NCBI RefSeq assembly: GCF_018390735.1 | Contig: NZ_JAHBCL010000035.1 | Location: forward strand, 1-40,384 | Source: Fusibacter paucivorans | GTDB lineage: Bacteria; Bacillota; Clostridia; Peptostreptococcales; Acidaminobacteraceae | Length of the DNA stretch: 40,384 nt | Reading direction: 5' to 3' | Part shown: positions 8,587 to 18,600 of the stretch, in pieces | Layout: every line of letters begins with the position of its first letter | How positions within the stretch are numbered: position 1 is the stretch's first letter | Program-made: the position numbers and the translations under genes | The notes under the pieces: generated by a model | Databases searched by the model: none | Seen by the model: only the letters and a program-made list of their open reading frames with translations | Told to the model about the DNA's origin: nothing

Positions 8587-9021
8587 TTACTTTGAGATCA
8601 TAATCTGTTCAATCTCATGTTGCATCCAATCAATAAGTTGCCACTGTTCACGGTACAAGTATTGCTTGATACTAACTGGTAAAACATTGGATGTTTCTAG
8701 CTCTTGAAAAGGTTCAAACATATTTCGTGCCTGTTCAAGATACATCTCATTTTCCTTTTCTAATGCATCAAACACCCTGTTTTGAATCAAATTACTTTTT
8801 GAGCGATTAACTCGATCAACTTTTACAACAAGGTACTGTTTATGCGACTGAAATTCAGATAATATTACTTTGATTACTTCATAAAAGTTATTTAAAAAGG
8901 TTTGCAATTCCTCTTTACTAAAATATTTTAGTTCCAATTCCCACCCATCAATTCTTTCTAGTATAACCTCACTAGTGGGTATTTTAAATTCTTGGTGACC
9001 TTCATTTAATGTCGATGCCAT
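8587..9021 (-). CDS. Hypothetical helical protein, third gene of the trio
   Basis: I do not recognise this 144-residue cytosolic protein. The start follows AAAAGGAGGCAAGTAA-ATG. A short strand-rich N-terminus (FKIPTSEVILERIDGWELELKYF) precedes four amphipathic helices rich in Glu, Gln and Leu. A Trp pair (EQWQLIDWMQHEI) lies near the C-terminus. It starts 15 nt after the upstream coiled-coil gene ends and shares its promoter, so it probably acts with that protein and the four-span membrane protein. There are no catalytic motifs. Confidence 0.6.
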   Translation of the reverse strand: MASTLNEGHQEFKIPTSEVILERIDGWELELKYFSKEELQTFLNNFYEVIKVILSEFQSHKQYLVVKVDRVNRSKSNLIQNRVFDALEKENEMYLEQARNMFEPFQELETSNVLPVSIKQYLYREQWQLIDWMQHEIEQIMISK

Positions 9022-9036
9022 TTACTTGCCTCCTTT

Positions 9037-9612
9037 TTATAAGGCTTGGTATTTTTGGTTTTCAATGAGGTTGTAGTATTCCATAAGCAATTTATCTATG
9101 CCGTCATAGTAGTAGTCAATTTTCTTCTTAAGCGATTCAAGCGCTTTCGATTTCATATACTCATTTTTATAAGTATAGATACGCTCTTCAAAGCCTTCGA
9201 TAAGTACTTGAAATTCATCCTCTTTTTCATCAATTGCCTGCAACGCATTTGATTCATTTTGTTTAAATGCTCGAGTGAGTTCTACTTGTAGTGTAGCGTT
9301 CATTTGCATTAACCGCTGCTCCATGGTTTTTTGAAGGCTTTTTACCCTTGCTTGCTGGATTACTTGCATTTCGTTGTTTTGCGCCTTAAGTTCATCCACC
9401 ATCAATTCGATTTCCGCATTGTCGACAACTTGCGTTTTTCTTCGGTTGAGCATTTTGGATACAATACCGACGTTTTTTTCTCGAAATTGTCGTAATAACA
9501 TCTGCGTATCATTCGTACGCGTTTGGATAATTCTTGATGATTCTGACACCGTGTTTTCCATAGCGTCTCTTGAAGACATATCTCTTTGATCCAACACTCT
9601 AATTTCTGACAT
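9037..9612 (-). CDS. Coiled-coil protein, second gene of the trio
   Basis: The protein has 191 residues, starting at ATG 9612 eight nt after AAAGGAG; the frame stays open upstream to 9657, but no ribosome site supports that. It is almost wholly helical with long heptad-like runs (about 60-185: VDELKAQNNEMQVIQQARVK...KTMEQRLMQMNATLQVEL) and a Tyr-rich end (IDYYYDGIDKLLMEYYNL). No enzymatic motif is visible. A scaffold or adaptor for the membrane protein encoded just upstream is likely, by inference from position and shape. Confidence 0.6.
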   Translation of the reverse strand: MSEIRVLDQRDMSSRDAMENTVSESSRIIQTRTNDTQMLLRQFREKNVGIVSKMLNRRKTQVVDNAEIELMVDELKAQNNEMQVIQQARVKSLQKTMEQRLMQMNATLQVELTRAFKQNESNALQAIDEKEDEFQVLIEGFEERIYTYKNEYMKSKALESLKKKIDYYYDGIDKLLMEYYNLIENQKYQAL

Positions 9613-9660
9613 ATAGCATACTCCTTTCATTATCAACACCCTTTGGTGTAACATCACTTC

Positions 9661-10749
9661 TTATGAATCTTTCTTAAGTTTTCGACTTTTAAAATCATCT
9701 AAAATTGTCACGATATCCGTAATGAGATTTCTGTCCAGATCCTTTTCAATTTCATCTCTGAACTTGTGCATATCGCGTTCTGTTTTGAGGGTATAGTTCT
9801 CATATTTGTCCTCGACCACATCTGCTTCAACCGCTTGTTCAAACATTTTTAAATCACTGTCATACTTAATCATGTCCATTGCACGTCTAAAGTCTAACCT
9901 GTTTTTCTTCATTTCAATTCTGTATTCCAAGTCTTCTTTGGCAATCTCTTGAAGTGGGATTACAAAAGGCACTAAGGCACCTGCAATATGATTAAACAGA
10001 ACGTACATAGTCAATTCAAGAACTAGCGCTATTAACCCTACCAATACTAAGACCCACCATGAATAAGTCGTTTCAACATTGAAACTCATGTTGATTGTCT
10101 CTTTAAAATTTTCAAATAGGGCTACATTTTTGTGTATGTTTCCCTCAAAGGTATCCTTGGATAAAGAATCAAGAGTCGCTTCATAATCTGAGTTAAGCGC
10201 ATCAAGCCTTTCATTATGTGCGCTAACCAGCGCACTTTGTTCTGCCAAGAGCTGCATATAACGTTCACCGATGCCGGTAACTCTTTCCTTTTCTTTTTCT
10301 TCCTCAAGCTGATTGTATTGGTCCAAATAACTATCATTTTCAAGCTTCACTGCATTTTCATACTGGTCTTTGGCAAGTACTTGACTCTCAGCTAAAATCT
10401 CATCTACATTTTGATTGAGCATCACACCCGAAATCGTTATACAGGTAAAAAGTGCTGCAATCCCAACTAGAAAGAGGCGCCATACGACGCTTATAAACTG
10501 CATCGCACCATCCATCTGCTTTGTAAATCGTTCGATAAAAATACTGGAGATCTTCGCCAAATCAAGTGCAATCCCAGCAAGTAATGGGATATATGTATTT
10601 GGAAAAATACTATCCACCACAAATACCGTTGTTGAAACGCTGATTAAAAATGCTGCGATGCCACAAACCAACAGAATAACCCATATTCCCAATTTGATGA
10701 ATTTTGCAAAAAACAATATGGGTGAAATGTCCATAAGCCTTCTTCTCAT
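9661..10749 (-). CDS. Four-span membrane protein with coiled-coil loop, first gene of the trio
   Basis: This 362-residue protein starts at ATG 10749 after AAAGGGG. Spans lie at about 16-38, 50-70, 90-112 and 230-255. Between spans 3 and 4 is a loop of about 110 residues that is strongly charged and coiled-coil-like (NQLEEEKEKERVTGIGERYMQ). The cytosolic tail (260-362) is another helical charged region. The layout recalls uncharacterised DUF4407-type membrane proteins, though I cannot confirm the family. C-block promoter D lies about 95 nt upstream and would drive all three genes of the trio. Confidence 0.6.
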   Translation of the reverse strand: MRRRLMDISPILFFAKFIKLGIWVILLVCGIAAFLISVSTTVFVVDSIFPNTYIPLLAGIALDLAKISSIFIERFTKQMDGAMQFISVVWRLFLVGIAALFTCITISGVMLNQNVDEILAESQVLAKDQYENAVKLENDSYLDQYNQLEEEKEKERVTGIGERYMQLLAEQSALVSAHNERLDALNSDYEATLDSLSKDTFEGNIHKNVALFENFKETINMSFNVETTYSWWVLVLVGLIALVLELTMYVLFNHIAGALVPFVIPLQEIAKEDLEYRIEMKKNRLDFRRAMDMIKYDSDLKMFEQAVEADVVEDKYENYTLKTERDMHKFRDEIEKDLDRNLITDIVTILDDFKSRKLKKDS

Positions 10750-10844
10750 CCTAACTACCCCTTTCTAAATCATTTAGATTTACGTTTAAAAACCTCTTAA
10801 AACTACTTACACGATTAGTCTTAGGATTGACCTTCGATATACTA

Positions 10845-10888
10845 ATTGTAAATGATTTAAGTTAGTCACTTATTAGGGGGGAGATTTT
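10845..10888 (-). promoter_or_regulatory. C-block promoter D (membrane/coiled-coil trio)
   Basis: On the minus strand, AAAAATCTCCCCCCTAATAA is followed 25 nt after the last C (plus 10876) by TACAAT (plus 10845-10850). Downstream TATCGAAGGTCAATCCTAAGA matches promoter C. No -35 is present. It abuts the STAND 2 terminator. Confidence 0.7.
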
Positions 10889-10893
10889 TATGC

Positions 10894-10932
10894 AAAAAGA
10901 GACCTCTTAGATTTTCAAGAGACCTCTTTTTT
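10894..10932 (-). terminator. Rho-independent terminator after STAND 2
   Basis: On the minus strand, AAAAAGAGGTCTCTT pairs with AAGAGGTCTCTTTTT over 15 bp (two G-U pairs) around an 8-nt loop and ends in a T-run. The stop at 10942 lies just before it. It is nearly the same sequence as the STAND 1 terminator. Confidence 0.8.
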
Positions 10933-10941
10933 AGGTTAAAG

Positions 10942-13900
10942 CTATTCGTATTGATTTAAGATTGCAACATATTCGTTTTTGATGAAATCAAATTCTTCTT
11001 TAGTTGCGACTTTTTTAGCAACTGATATGAGTGATTCTAAGAGCACTTTATAATTTTCAAGAAATTCTTCCGGTTGCTTAATTAGAAGATTTTTGTAAAT
11101 TTTTAAACTTTCAATCCTATGTTTTAGTTCGTTTGAAAAATCTTCTATTTGACTTAAATATTGTGATTTATTATGGTAGCAAACCGCTAGATTGTGCCAC
11201 GTCGTCCATAAGGATGGATAGTCCTCGCCATACGCCGTTAGGCGTTTTTCTGTTACTTTTTCATACAGGGCAATCGCTTCGTCATATTGGCCTTTTAATC
11301 TCAGTGCGCCGGCTAGATTGTGCCACGTCGTCCATAAGGATGGATAATCCTCGCCATACGCCGTTAGGCGTTTTTCTGCTACTTTTTCATACAGGGCGAT
11401 TGCTTCGTCATATTGGCCTTTTGATCTCCGTGCGCCGGCTAGATTGTTCCATGTCGTCCATAAGGATGGATAATCCTCACCATACGCCGTTAGGCGTTTT
11501 TCTGCTACTTTTTCATACAGGGCGATTGCTTCGTCATATTGGCCTTTTGATCTCCGTGCGCCGGCTAGATTGTGCCACGTCGTCCATAAAGATGGATAGT
11601 CCTCGCCATACGTCTTTGACATCTTTTCTGCTACTTTTTCATACAGGGCGATTGCTGAGTCATATTGGCCTTTTGATCTCAGTGCCCCAGCTAGATTGTT
11701 CCACGTCGTCCATAAATCTGGATGGTCCTCGCCATAGGTTGATTTATCTTTTTCTGCTACTTTTTCGTACAGGGCGATTGCTTCATCATATTGGCCTTTT
11801 GATTCTAAAGCCCCTGCTAGATTGTGCCACGTCGTCCATAAGGCGGGATAGTCCTCACCATACGCCGTTAGGCGTTTTTCTGCTACTTTTTCATACAGGG
11901 CAATCGCTTCGTCATATTGGCCTTTTGATTCTAAACCCCCTGCTAGATTTCCCCATGTCGTCCATAAGGATGGATAGTCCTCGCCATACGCCGTTAGGCG
12001 TTTTTCTGCTACTTTTCTATACAGGGAGATTGCTGTATCATATTGTCCTTTTGATTTTAGTGCAAAAGCTAGATTGTGCCACGTCGTCCATAATTCTGGA
12101 TTGTCCTCGCCATACGCCGTTAGGCGTTTTTCTGCTACTTTTTCATACAGGGAGATCGCTGTATCATATTGTCCTTTTGAGTTCAGTGCTCCTGCTAGAT
12201 TATCCCATGTTGTCCACAAGGATGGATAATCCTCGCCATAGGTTGATTTTCCTTTTTCTGCTACTTTTTCATACAGGGCGATTGCTTTGTCATATTGGCC
12301 TTTTGATTCTAAAGCGCCGGCTAGATTGTTCCACGTCGTCCATAAGGATGGATAATCCTCACCATACGCCGTTAGGCGTTTTTCTGCTACTTTTTCATAC
12401 AGGGCGATTGCTCCGTCATATTGGCCTTTTGATTCTAAAGCGACGGCTAGATTGTGCCACGTCGTCCATAAGGCGGGATAGTCCTCACCATACGCCGTTA
12501 GGCGTTTTTCTGCTACTTTTTCATACAGGGCAATCGCTTCGTCATATTGGCCTTTTGATTCTAAACCCCCTGCTAGATTGTGCCACGTCGTCCATAAGGA
12601 TGGATAATCCTCGCCATACGTTGATTTTTCTTTTTCTGCTACTTTTTCATACAGGGCGATTGCTTCGTCATATTGGCCTTTTGATTTCAGTGATAAGGCT
12701 AGATTTCCCCACGTCGTCCATAAGGTTGGATAATCCTCGCCATACGTTGATTTTTCTTTTTCTGCTACTTTTTTATACAGGGCGATTGCTGCGTCATATT
12801 GGCCTTTTAAACTCAGTGCACTGGCTAGATTTCCCCACGTCGTCCACAAGGATGGATAATCCTCACCATACGCCGTTAGGCGTTTTTCTGCTACTTTTTC
12901 ATTCAGAGTGATTGCTTCGTCATATTGGCCTTTTGAGCTCAATGCGTTGGCTAGATTGTGCCACGTCGTCCATAAGGATGAGGAGTCCTCACCTTTTAAA
13001 CTAACATGTAAGTCACTTTGGTTTTTTAAAAGTCTCATTTGACTATCATAGCTACCGTAGTAACCTAAAATATTCGAGCATTTATTGACTAAATATTCTC
13101 TAAGGTTAGTGTGATCTAACTCTAATATCTCTTTAAGAATCTCCGATAAAATATCATCGATCTTCTCTTCTTTAAACACATTCCCAATACTTTGCTCTAA
13201 CTCATCATAATGTTCCATACATAAGATAACAAACGTACTCAGGTTACTAATGAGAGTACTATAGTCTTCTTTAGATTTGAGGCTGACGACCTGATAAAAG
13301 AATTCTGAAATATTGTTTGAAGTGGCTTCTTCTTTAGTTCTATCTCTAAAAAATTCTAGGAGTTCTCGCCTTGCACTTAACTCGCCATCAAATTTATAGG
13401 ACTCATGTATCGCCTCAACGATATAGCTATGGTAAAACCTATACTGGCCTTCTGTTATAATCATATGGTTTTCAAGCATGGAAAGTACCGGCGTATATGC
13501 GATTGCCTTGTATTTTTTTTCAAGTAATGCTCTGATTTCTTCATCATATAGACCATTTCTAGAATAGACAAATAGCGTACAGATGGCTTTGACGATCTCA
13601 GGTGTATAGATCGTTTCATAGTACTTGATTAATTTTGTAAAAACTTCCCTCAGATCTAAACTCGTATAATAATAGTTTAATAGCTGTACCATGCAGTGGA
13701 TGTCTGAAGGATCCTCGATAACTTCATCATGTAGATGGTTTTTTATCGTTTCAATATCCATACGTCTGCTTTCCATAGCGTCATCGTGTTTTGAATGACG
13801 TATTAAAGGAAGGCCAGACATGGTCATTTCCCGCAAAATCAATGTCAAAAATAAGGGGGTATTCTGAAGTTTTCCATTTTGTGAAATCAAATAGTCATGC

Positions 13901-15333
13901 ACTAAAGGATCTAGCTTCTTTGCATTACTATTAAGATAAGCACTAATGTATGCTCCCTTTGCCTTTTCTGTAAAAGGCTTTAGTTCTATTGCCAAGGCAC
14001 GATTAGGATTAAGCTTTGCCATTTCATAATAATCCGTTGTGGTACTAATGATGAGTTTGACATCCTCTTTGAGCACATAGGGTAGGTAGTTGAAAAAATG
14101 GTCCCACTGATTGTCATTCGCCATTGATATTTGATTTACGCCATCTAAAATGATAATGGTAGGGCTTTTCAGTTTAGCAAGCCATTCAGACAGGGACGTT
14201 CTTAATTGTTCTTTATCTAGCTCTACCTGACCTTCTATCTGATTTAGGCGGTTGACTTCTTCTGCGATGAACCTAATGACGCTCTCTATACTACTAATGT
14301 TGTTGTCACTTCCCACATAGCAGCGTATAAGCTGATAGGTTTTCTTTTCCTCATTATGTGCTATGATGCCTTGTGCAGCCCTGCTGAGCAGGGCACTTTT
14401 GCCTACACCAGATGCCCCGTGGATGATTAATGGCTTGTTTTGTGCTTCTGAACTCGTAACATATTTTTTTATGCTGTTATCTTCAGGTCTTTTGACATAG
14501 TAAGTGGTCTTGGCTTTTTCAAAAATATGATAGTTCATGTATTGCTTTTGTTCGTCGTTGAGTTTGAGATCGTCAAACCTTTTGATCTCGGTAAAACCTT
14601 TTTTATGTAAGTCATGAATCAAATCTTCACTAATTAGCCTTGTTAGGTCATTTAGTACCATTGTTGCAAGGGACCCTTTGTCTTCAAAGTCACCTCCATA
14701 GTAGCCTTTATCTTTAATTTCATTTTTTAGGCTATTCAGCTTTTCTATTTTTTCTGTTGTAGGGATATGATCCTTTGATTTTTCATTGGCTCTAAACTTA
14801 TAGGCTTCCCTCGTGCCATCCCCAAAATAAAATTTTGTCACCAGTGGTTTTTCATCAGTTTGACCCATCTGTTGATTGACCCAGTCCCGATCTAAAACAC
14901 CAAATCTGATTTCCATTTCCGTAATGCTGATATTTTTTTCAAAGTATGCTTCCAAAATAGCTTGGTACTCATTATAAAACTGGTAATTTTCTCTTAATGT
15001 CAGTTGTGGTTCAAAATTTTCAGCCGACGTCTTTTGAGGAATTGTCCCATAAGACCGCCCTAAAAGACCTATAAAGTAGGGCTGGGCGGCATTGACCTCT
15101 TTTAGGCATGTGGCAATGAGATATTCAGGATTTTGATCTTCATTGTAAACGCCCCACCTTAGGTCGATCACGCTGATATTGACACCTATCTCTCTAAACT
15201 TCTTTTGAATACTTGGAAACACCTCATTTTTAAGGATTATTCTTTCTTCAGTAAGGTCATCAAAGGTTGATGATAAAAATATTTTAATGTTTCTAGGCAG
15301 CGCCATAATGAGCTGCCTATCTCTTTCATTCAT
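10942..15333 (-). CDS. STAND 2: DUF4062-STAND NTPase with a 14-unit TPR array
   Basis: The protein has 1463 residues. DUF4062 is at about 15-100 (IKIFLSSTFDDLTEER; YFIGLLGRSYG). The STAND NTPase has Walker A GASGVGKS at 306-313 and Walker B TIIILDGVNQIS at about 392-403. A helical arm (about 430-800) follows. The array (about 800-1390) has 14 units of 42 residues with a nearly fixed core: LWTTWxNLA, KGQYDxAI, YEKVAEK and YGEDYP. The tail ends ILNQYE, as in STAND 1. Such arrays resemble kinesin-light-chain TPRs and usually bind ligands or partners. The start follows AAGGGGA and lies 36 nt after the small RyR gene, making it the last gene of the operon. NTP-driven oligomerisation after ligand sensing is the family expectation; the effector outcome is unknown. 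Confidence 0.88.
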   Translation of the reverse strand: MNERDRQLIMALPRNIKIFLSSTFDDLTEERIILKNEVFPSIQKKFREIGVNISVIDLRWGVYNEDQNPEYLIATCLKEVNAAQPYFIGLLGRSYGTIPQKTSAENFEPQLTLRENYQFYNEYQAILEAYFEKNISITEMEIRFGVLDRDWVNQQMGQTDEKPLVTKFYFGDGTREAYKFRANEKSKDHIPTTEKIEKLNSLKNEIKDKGYYGGDFEDKGSLATMVLNDLTRLISEDLIHDLHKKGFTEIKRFDDLKLNDEQKQYMNYHIFEKAKTTYYVKRPEDNSIKKYVTSSEAQNKPLIIHGASGVGKSALLSRAAQGIIAHNEEKKTYQLIRCYVGSDNNISSIESVIRFIAEEVNRLNQIEGQVELDKEQLRTSLSEWLAKLKSPTIIILDGVNQISMANDNQWDHFFNYLPYVLKEDVKLIISTTTDYYEMAKLNPNRALAIELKPFTEKAKGAYISAYLNSNAKKLDPLVHDYLISQNGKLQNTPLFLTLILREMTMSGLPLIRHSKHDDAMESRRMDIETIKNHLHDEVIEDPSDIHCMVQLLNYYYTSLDLREVFTKLIKYYETIYTPEIVKAICTLFVYSRNGLYDEEIRALLEKKYKAIAYTPVLSMLENHMIITEGQYRFYHSYIVEAIHESYKFDGELSARRELLEFFRDRTKEEATSNNISEFFYQVVSLKSKEDYSTLISNLSTFVILCMEHYDELEQSIGNVFKEEKIDDILSEILKEILELDHTNLREYLVNKCSNILGYYGSYDSQMRLLKNQSDLHVSLKGEDSSSLWTTWHNLANALSSKGQYDEAITLNEKVAEKRLTAYGEDYPSLWTTWGNLASALSLKGQYDAAIALYKKVAEKEKSTYGEDYPTLWTTWGNLALSLKSKGQYDEAIALYEKVAEKEKSTYGEDYPSLWTTWHNLAGGLESKGQYDEAIALYEKVAEKRLTAYGEDYPALWTTWHNLAVALESKGQYDGAIALYEKVAEKRLTAYGEDYPSLWTTWNNLAGALESKGQYDKAIALYEKVAEKGKSTYGEDYPSLWTTWDNLAGALNSKGQYDTAISLYEKVAEKRLTAYGEDNPELWTTWHNLAFALKSKGQYDTAISLYRKVAEKRLTAYGEDYPSLWTTWGNLAGGLESKGQYDEAIALYEKVAEKRLTAYGEDYPALWTTWHNLAGALESKGQYDEAIALYEKVAEKDKSTYGEDHPDLWTTWNNLAGALRSKGQYDSAIALYEKVAEKMSKTYGEDYPSLWTTWHNLAGARRSKGQYDEAIALYEKVAEKRLTAYGEDYPSLWTTWNNLAGARRSKGQYDEAIALYEKVAEKRLTAYGEDYPSLWTTWHNLAGALRLKGQYDEAIALYEKVTEKRLTAYGEDYPSLWTTWHNLAVCYHNKSQYLSQIEDFSNELKHRIESLKIYKNLLIKQPEEFLENYKVLLESLISVAKKVATKEEFDFIKNEYVAILNQYE
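11180..12995 (-). repeat. Tandem array of 126-bp coding repeats
   Basis: The array holds 14 full 126-bp units plus a terminal half unit, each coding one 42-residue TPR. Units are highly similar at the nucleotide level. Variation is concentrated in the residue after LWTTW (H, G, N, D), the two or three residues after NLA, the residue after GQYD, and the choice of RLTA or EKST/GKST/DKST before YGED. A stretch of about 100 nt around 11841-11946 recurs around 12471-12576, exactly five units (630 bp) away, showing block duplication. One further unit lies in STAND 1 near 2080-2210. Confidence 0.9.
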
Positions 15334-15369
15334 TTGGCTTTTCCCCTTCTTTTATTTTAGTGTAATCTG

Positions 15370-15651
15370 CTATTCTTTTTCGATCTTATAGCCCATTTTA
15401 ATGATAAGTTTTAGGGTTTCGAGGGCTGAATTACGGTCATATGCTTTTTCGCTTTCATCGAGGTCTTCATAAGGGACGAGAAGGTGTGTCGTCTTGGCAA
15501 TCGGATCTTTTGTTTCACCGTAGCGCCAGCCTTCTGAAATTCTGCCGACCGCCCATACGTCGTGGACGTTTGCTGCAATTTTCTCTGTGAGGTCTAATAG
15601 GTCTTGTGAGAGTTTAATCTCACTGGTATCAATGGGTTTTGGGGTATACAT
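15370..15651 (-). CDS. Free-standing RyR-domain protein
   Basis: This 93-residue protein consists almost entirely of one ryanodine-receptor-type RyR domain: VHDVWAVGRISEGWRYG, then THLLVPYEDLDESEKAYDRN and ALETLKLIIKMGY. The His-x-x-Trp, GWxYG and EKxYDR elements are all present. The start follows AAAGGAGGCACT-ATG, 11 nt after the kinase stop. RyR domains are known in animal ryanodine receptors and in scattered bacterial proteins; in bacteria their ligand is not established. Here it sits between a kinase with an RyR-like segment and a STAND protein, so it may be a ligand-binding or adaptor subunit. That role is inference. Confidence 0.85.
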   Translation of the reverse strand: MYTPKPIDTSEIKLSQDLLDLTEKIAANVHDVWAVGRISEGWRYGETKDPIAKTTHLLVPYEDLDESEKAYDRNSALETLKLIIKMGYKIEKE

Positions 15652-15662
15652 AGTGCCTCCTT

Positions 15663-18600
15663 TTAGTTTTCCATCTTTAATTTTAGGGTTTCTCCTATTT
15701 TTAGGATAGCCTCTGGTGATGAGATGAGCATGTTTTTTAAGTGACTAAAGTCTATATGCATGCTTGCAAAGCCCTTGGTCACAACCATGTCATCGCTTTC
15801 TTTGTTAGTGTCGGTAAGTCTCATTAGGTGTTGATCTATCGCAACGTCATCAAAGTAGCCAGTTTTAAGAACTTCGTAGTAGGTGTAGATTTTTAACATC
15901 TCATCTGGCTGCGTCATGATACGCTTGATTCTCTCAGATGAATAGACAAAGCTTGCTGTACTTTGTATTTCATCTATTTCTAATGCATTGATAAAGCTAA
16001 GTTCAGCCATTTCTTTGAGCTTTTCTAAAATCTCTTGCTCTGAAGGCTCTATTATTATTTTATCGACTTTAAGGTCGTTATACCATATTAAGAGTCTTTT
16101 TTCACTTTCAGAGTGCTTTTTCTGAATATTTATCAATCGTTCGTCAATAAAGCGTGTTGGATCTGAAAATAGTATTTGGCAAGCCTGCTGATAAGATTCA
16201 TCCATTATAAGTTTAATCTTACTTGTATCAGAGGTATACCGCCTCACTTTTGAACCTTCAAATAAAACACCTGCGTCTATTAGGGATGAAATCAGTTTTT
16301 TGACACCTTTGTAGGTATAACTTGGTAAAAATAAATTTGTCTCTGATAGCCTTGGTGCTTCAATAGGCCCTATTGTCAATGCTAACACCAGATCGTTTTG
16401 ATCTGAGAAGTTTTTTAGCACACCACATAGATGATGCCATGCGTTAATACTTTGAAAAAAAGCTTCTTTTGAGCCCTTTAGGCAATAGTGTCCACTGTAG
16501 ACATCCCATAGTTTTTCATAGTCTAGCGCATATTCTAATGGTCTTGATTCGCATGTGAATTGTCCTGACCGTATTGAAAGGTCATCTACACTGATAAATG
16601 AATGGTCTTCAATATACGCTAAATTCTCACACCTTGTTATTTTGCGAAAAGCTTTATTTGAAACATCGAATTCAAAATAAGGTAGCTTTTCCTTTATCGC
16701 TTTTTTATACTGCTGATTATGACGAGACATTTGAAATAGATCTGTTGAACCATCATAATAGTCAATCATTCTTTCGAACAGTAAAGGAACTATTTTTTTT
16801 ATAGCGTCAATTTCATCATTACAAATAATACACTCATAGTCAAAGCCTGATATTTTTGTTTTTAGTAATTCTAAATTAGAGTACAGGTCATTTTGAGCCT
16901 CTGCTATAAGCTTATCACAGACAGCAACCAATAGCCCAATCTCCATATGCATATTTTTACGTTTCATGAAGCTGCTTATAGCTGATAGTGTCTTCACCAG
17001 CGTGGTGAGTCTCTGTGGTTTATCAAAGTAATAGGTAAAGCTTATTTTTTGGGGGTTAATCATCATCGCTGATGTGATATTTTTCAAATTGGTGTTTATG
17101 GTAATATCACTATCGTAACCATCATACAGCGCTAGGGCTAGATGGGTCTTTGTCTGATATGTCAAGATAAAGGGGATTTTTCTCACAAGGATTTCATCGT
17201 ATGCTTTATAGTTCCGGTATAGGTTGCGCTCTATAATTGGGAAAAAATATCGCTTAATCTGCTCTAGCCGCAGTTTGATTTCGTCTTGATCTTCTTTTGC
17301 CATAGGTGTTATCGCGTTTATTAACTCATTATGGAAGTAGCTAAAACGTTCTGTATATGCCCTGTTGCCATTGATGATATGTTCAAGACAGGAGGTGTAG
17401 TGGTTATAGGCAATGATAATGTTCTCACCTACATTTTGCACAAGCTCTTCAATAACCAATAGGTCTTTTTGATAGCTGTCTCTTAAAGCGAGTCTCTGCT
17501 CGGCGTAGGTTTTAAAGCACTGATGTAATCCTATAGAAACATGGTCGAGCTCATCAAGAGCTGCATCAATCTCTGGATCATCCCATTTTGCCTGGTTATT
17601 TTCAGCATAATCCGCCCTACTGAGTGGCATTTTTTCACTACAATCCACGAGACAAGGGTGCAACTTTTTAAGATGGTCTTTAACACTACCATTCACTACA
17701 CAATAGTTAAAATCAATCTCGCCATGAGGATTTCTTGGCGCATCCCAGCCATCAACGACTTTTTCGATGACCCATCTGCGGTGCTCGTACTTGACCATTT
17801 CAGAAAATATACTAGGAACCTTGATTGCATTAGCATAGGCTTTTGCCAAATCACTCAAGTCTTTATGGCGTTGATAGTCTATCCCTAAACTTTTTAATTT
17901 ATACCGAATCCCCATGGCAAATGACATGGATGATTCATAGTTGTATTTTTCTTTAAAAGTCTTATATTCAGCTTGGAGATCAACACACCTGCTGTTAGCC
18001 CAAGAGAGATGGGTATTAAACGCCATACGCTCTAGCTCAGGATCAATAGAAGAAGGGGTTATTGGTTCATAAATCCGTATCGGCGAAGGCTTCCCCCTAT
18101 TTGTTTTATCCCTACTTACATAAACTTCATCACTGATTAAGTAATTCACTGAACAGTTAACTTTGGAAGCTTTTGCCTTTCTTGCGTAACTATTTGCGAT
18201 TGACCCATTCAGCTGATCATCGCCAAGTGCGACTAGGATATACTGAAAAGGCTGTGTTCTATGACACTTCATGAGTTCATCTATGATTTGTTGATTCATT
18301 TCGGCATCTTCTTTTGAAAAATGTTCCTTTTCTGTAGAGATGCTTTTGAAATTTAGATTTGCAAAAGGCGTCTTTTCATGATTTTGCCATTTGCCATTAA
18401 TGTTTACAAAATTGCTGATGCCTTTTCTAAACTGTATGTACATCGCTTCATGGTCAGATGGCTTTTCAGTGATGGCTGTGATATTTAGGGTATAGTTTGG
18501 CACCTGAGCCGCTTGAAGTACTAGGTCGATAAACTTTTGTGCATAAGTCCCTGCCCCAATGACCAATACATCAATTGTATGAACCTTTTCTGGAACCCAA

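Noticed and set aside
10871-10890. G-quadruplex from the GGGGGG runs on the plus strand
   Set aside because: Each site has only one G-run, so an intramolecular quadruplex cannot form.
11133-12911. A 592-codon plus-strand open frame across the TPR array
   Set aside because: It is the antisense shadow of the 126-bp repeats: because each unit is a multiple of three, one open antisense frame repeats. The sense protein has clear domains; the antisense has none.
11180-12995. CRISPR-like periodic repeats
   Set aside because: The 126-bp periodicity is coding (42-residue TPR units) without unique spacers.
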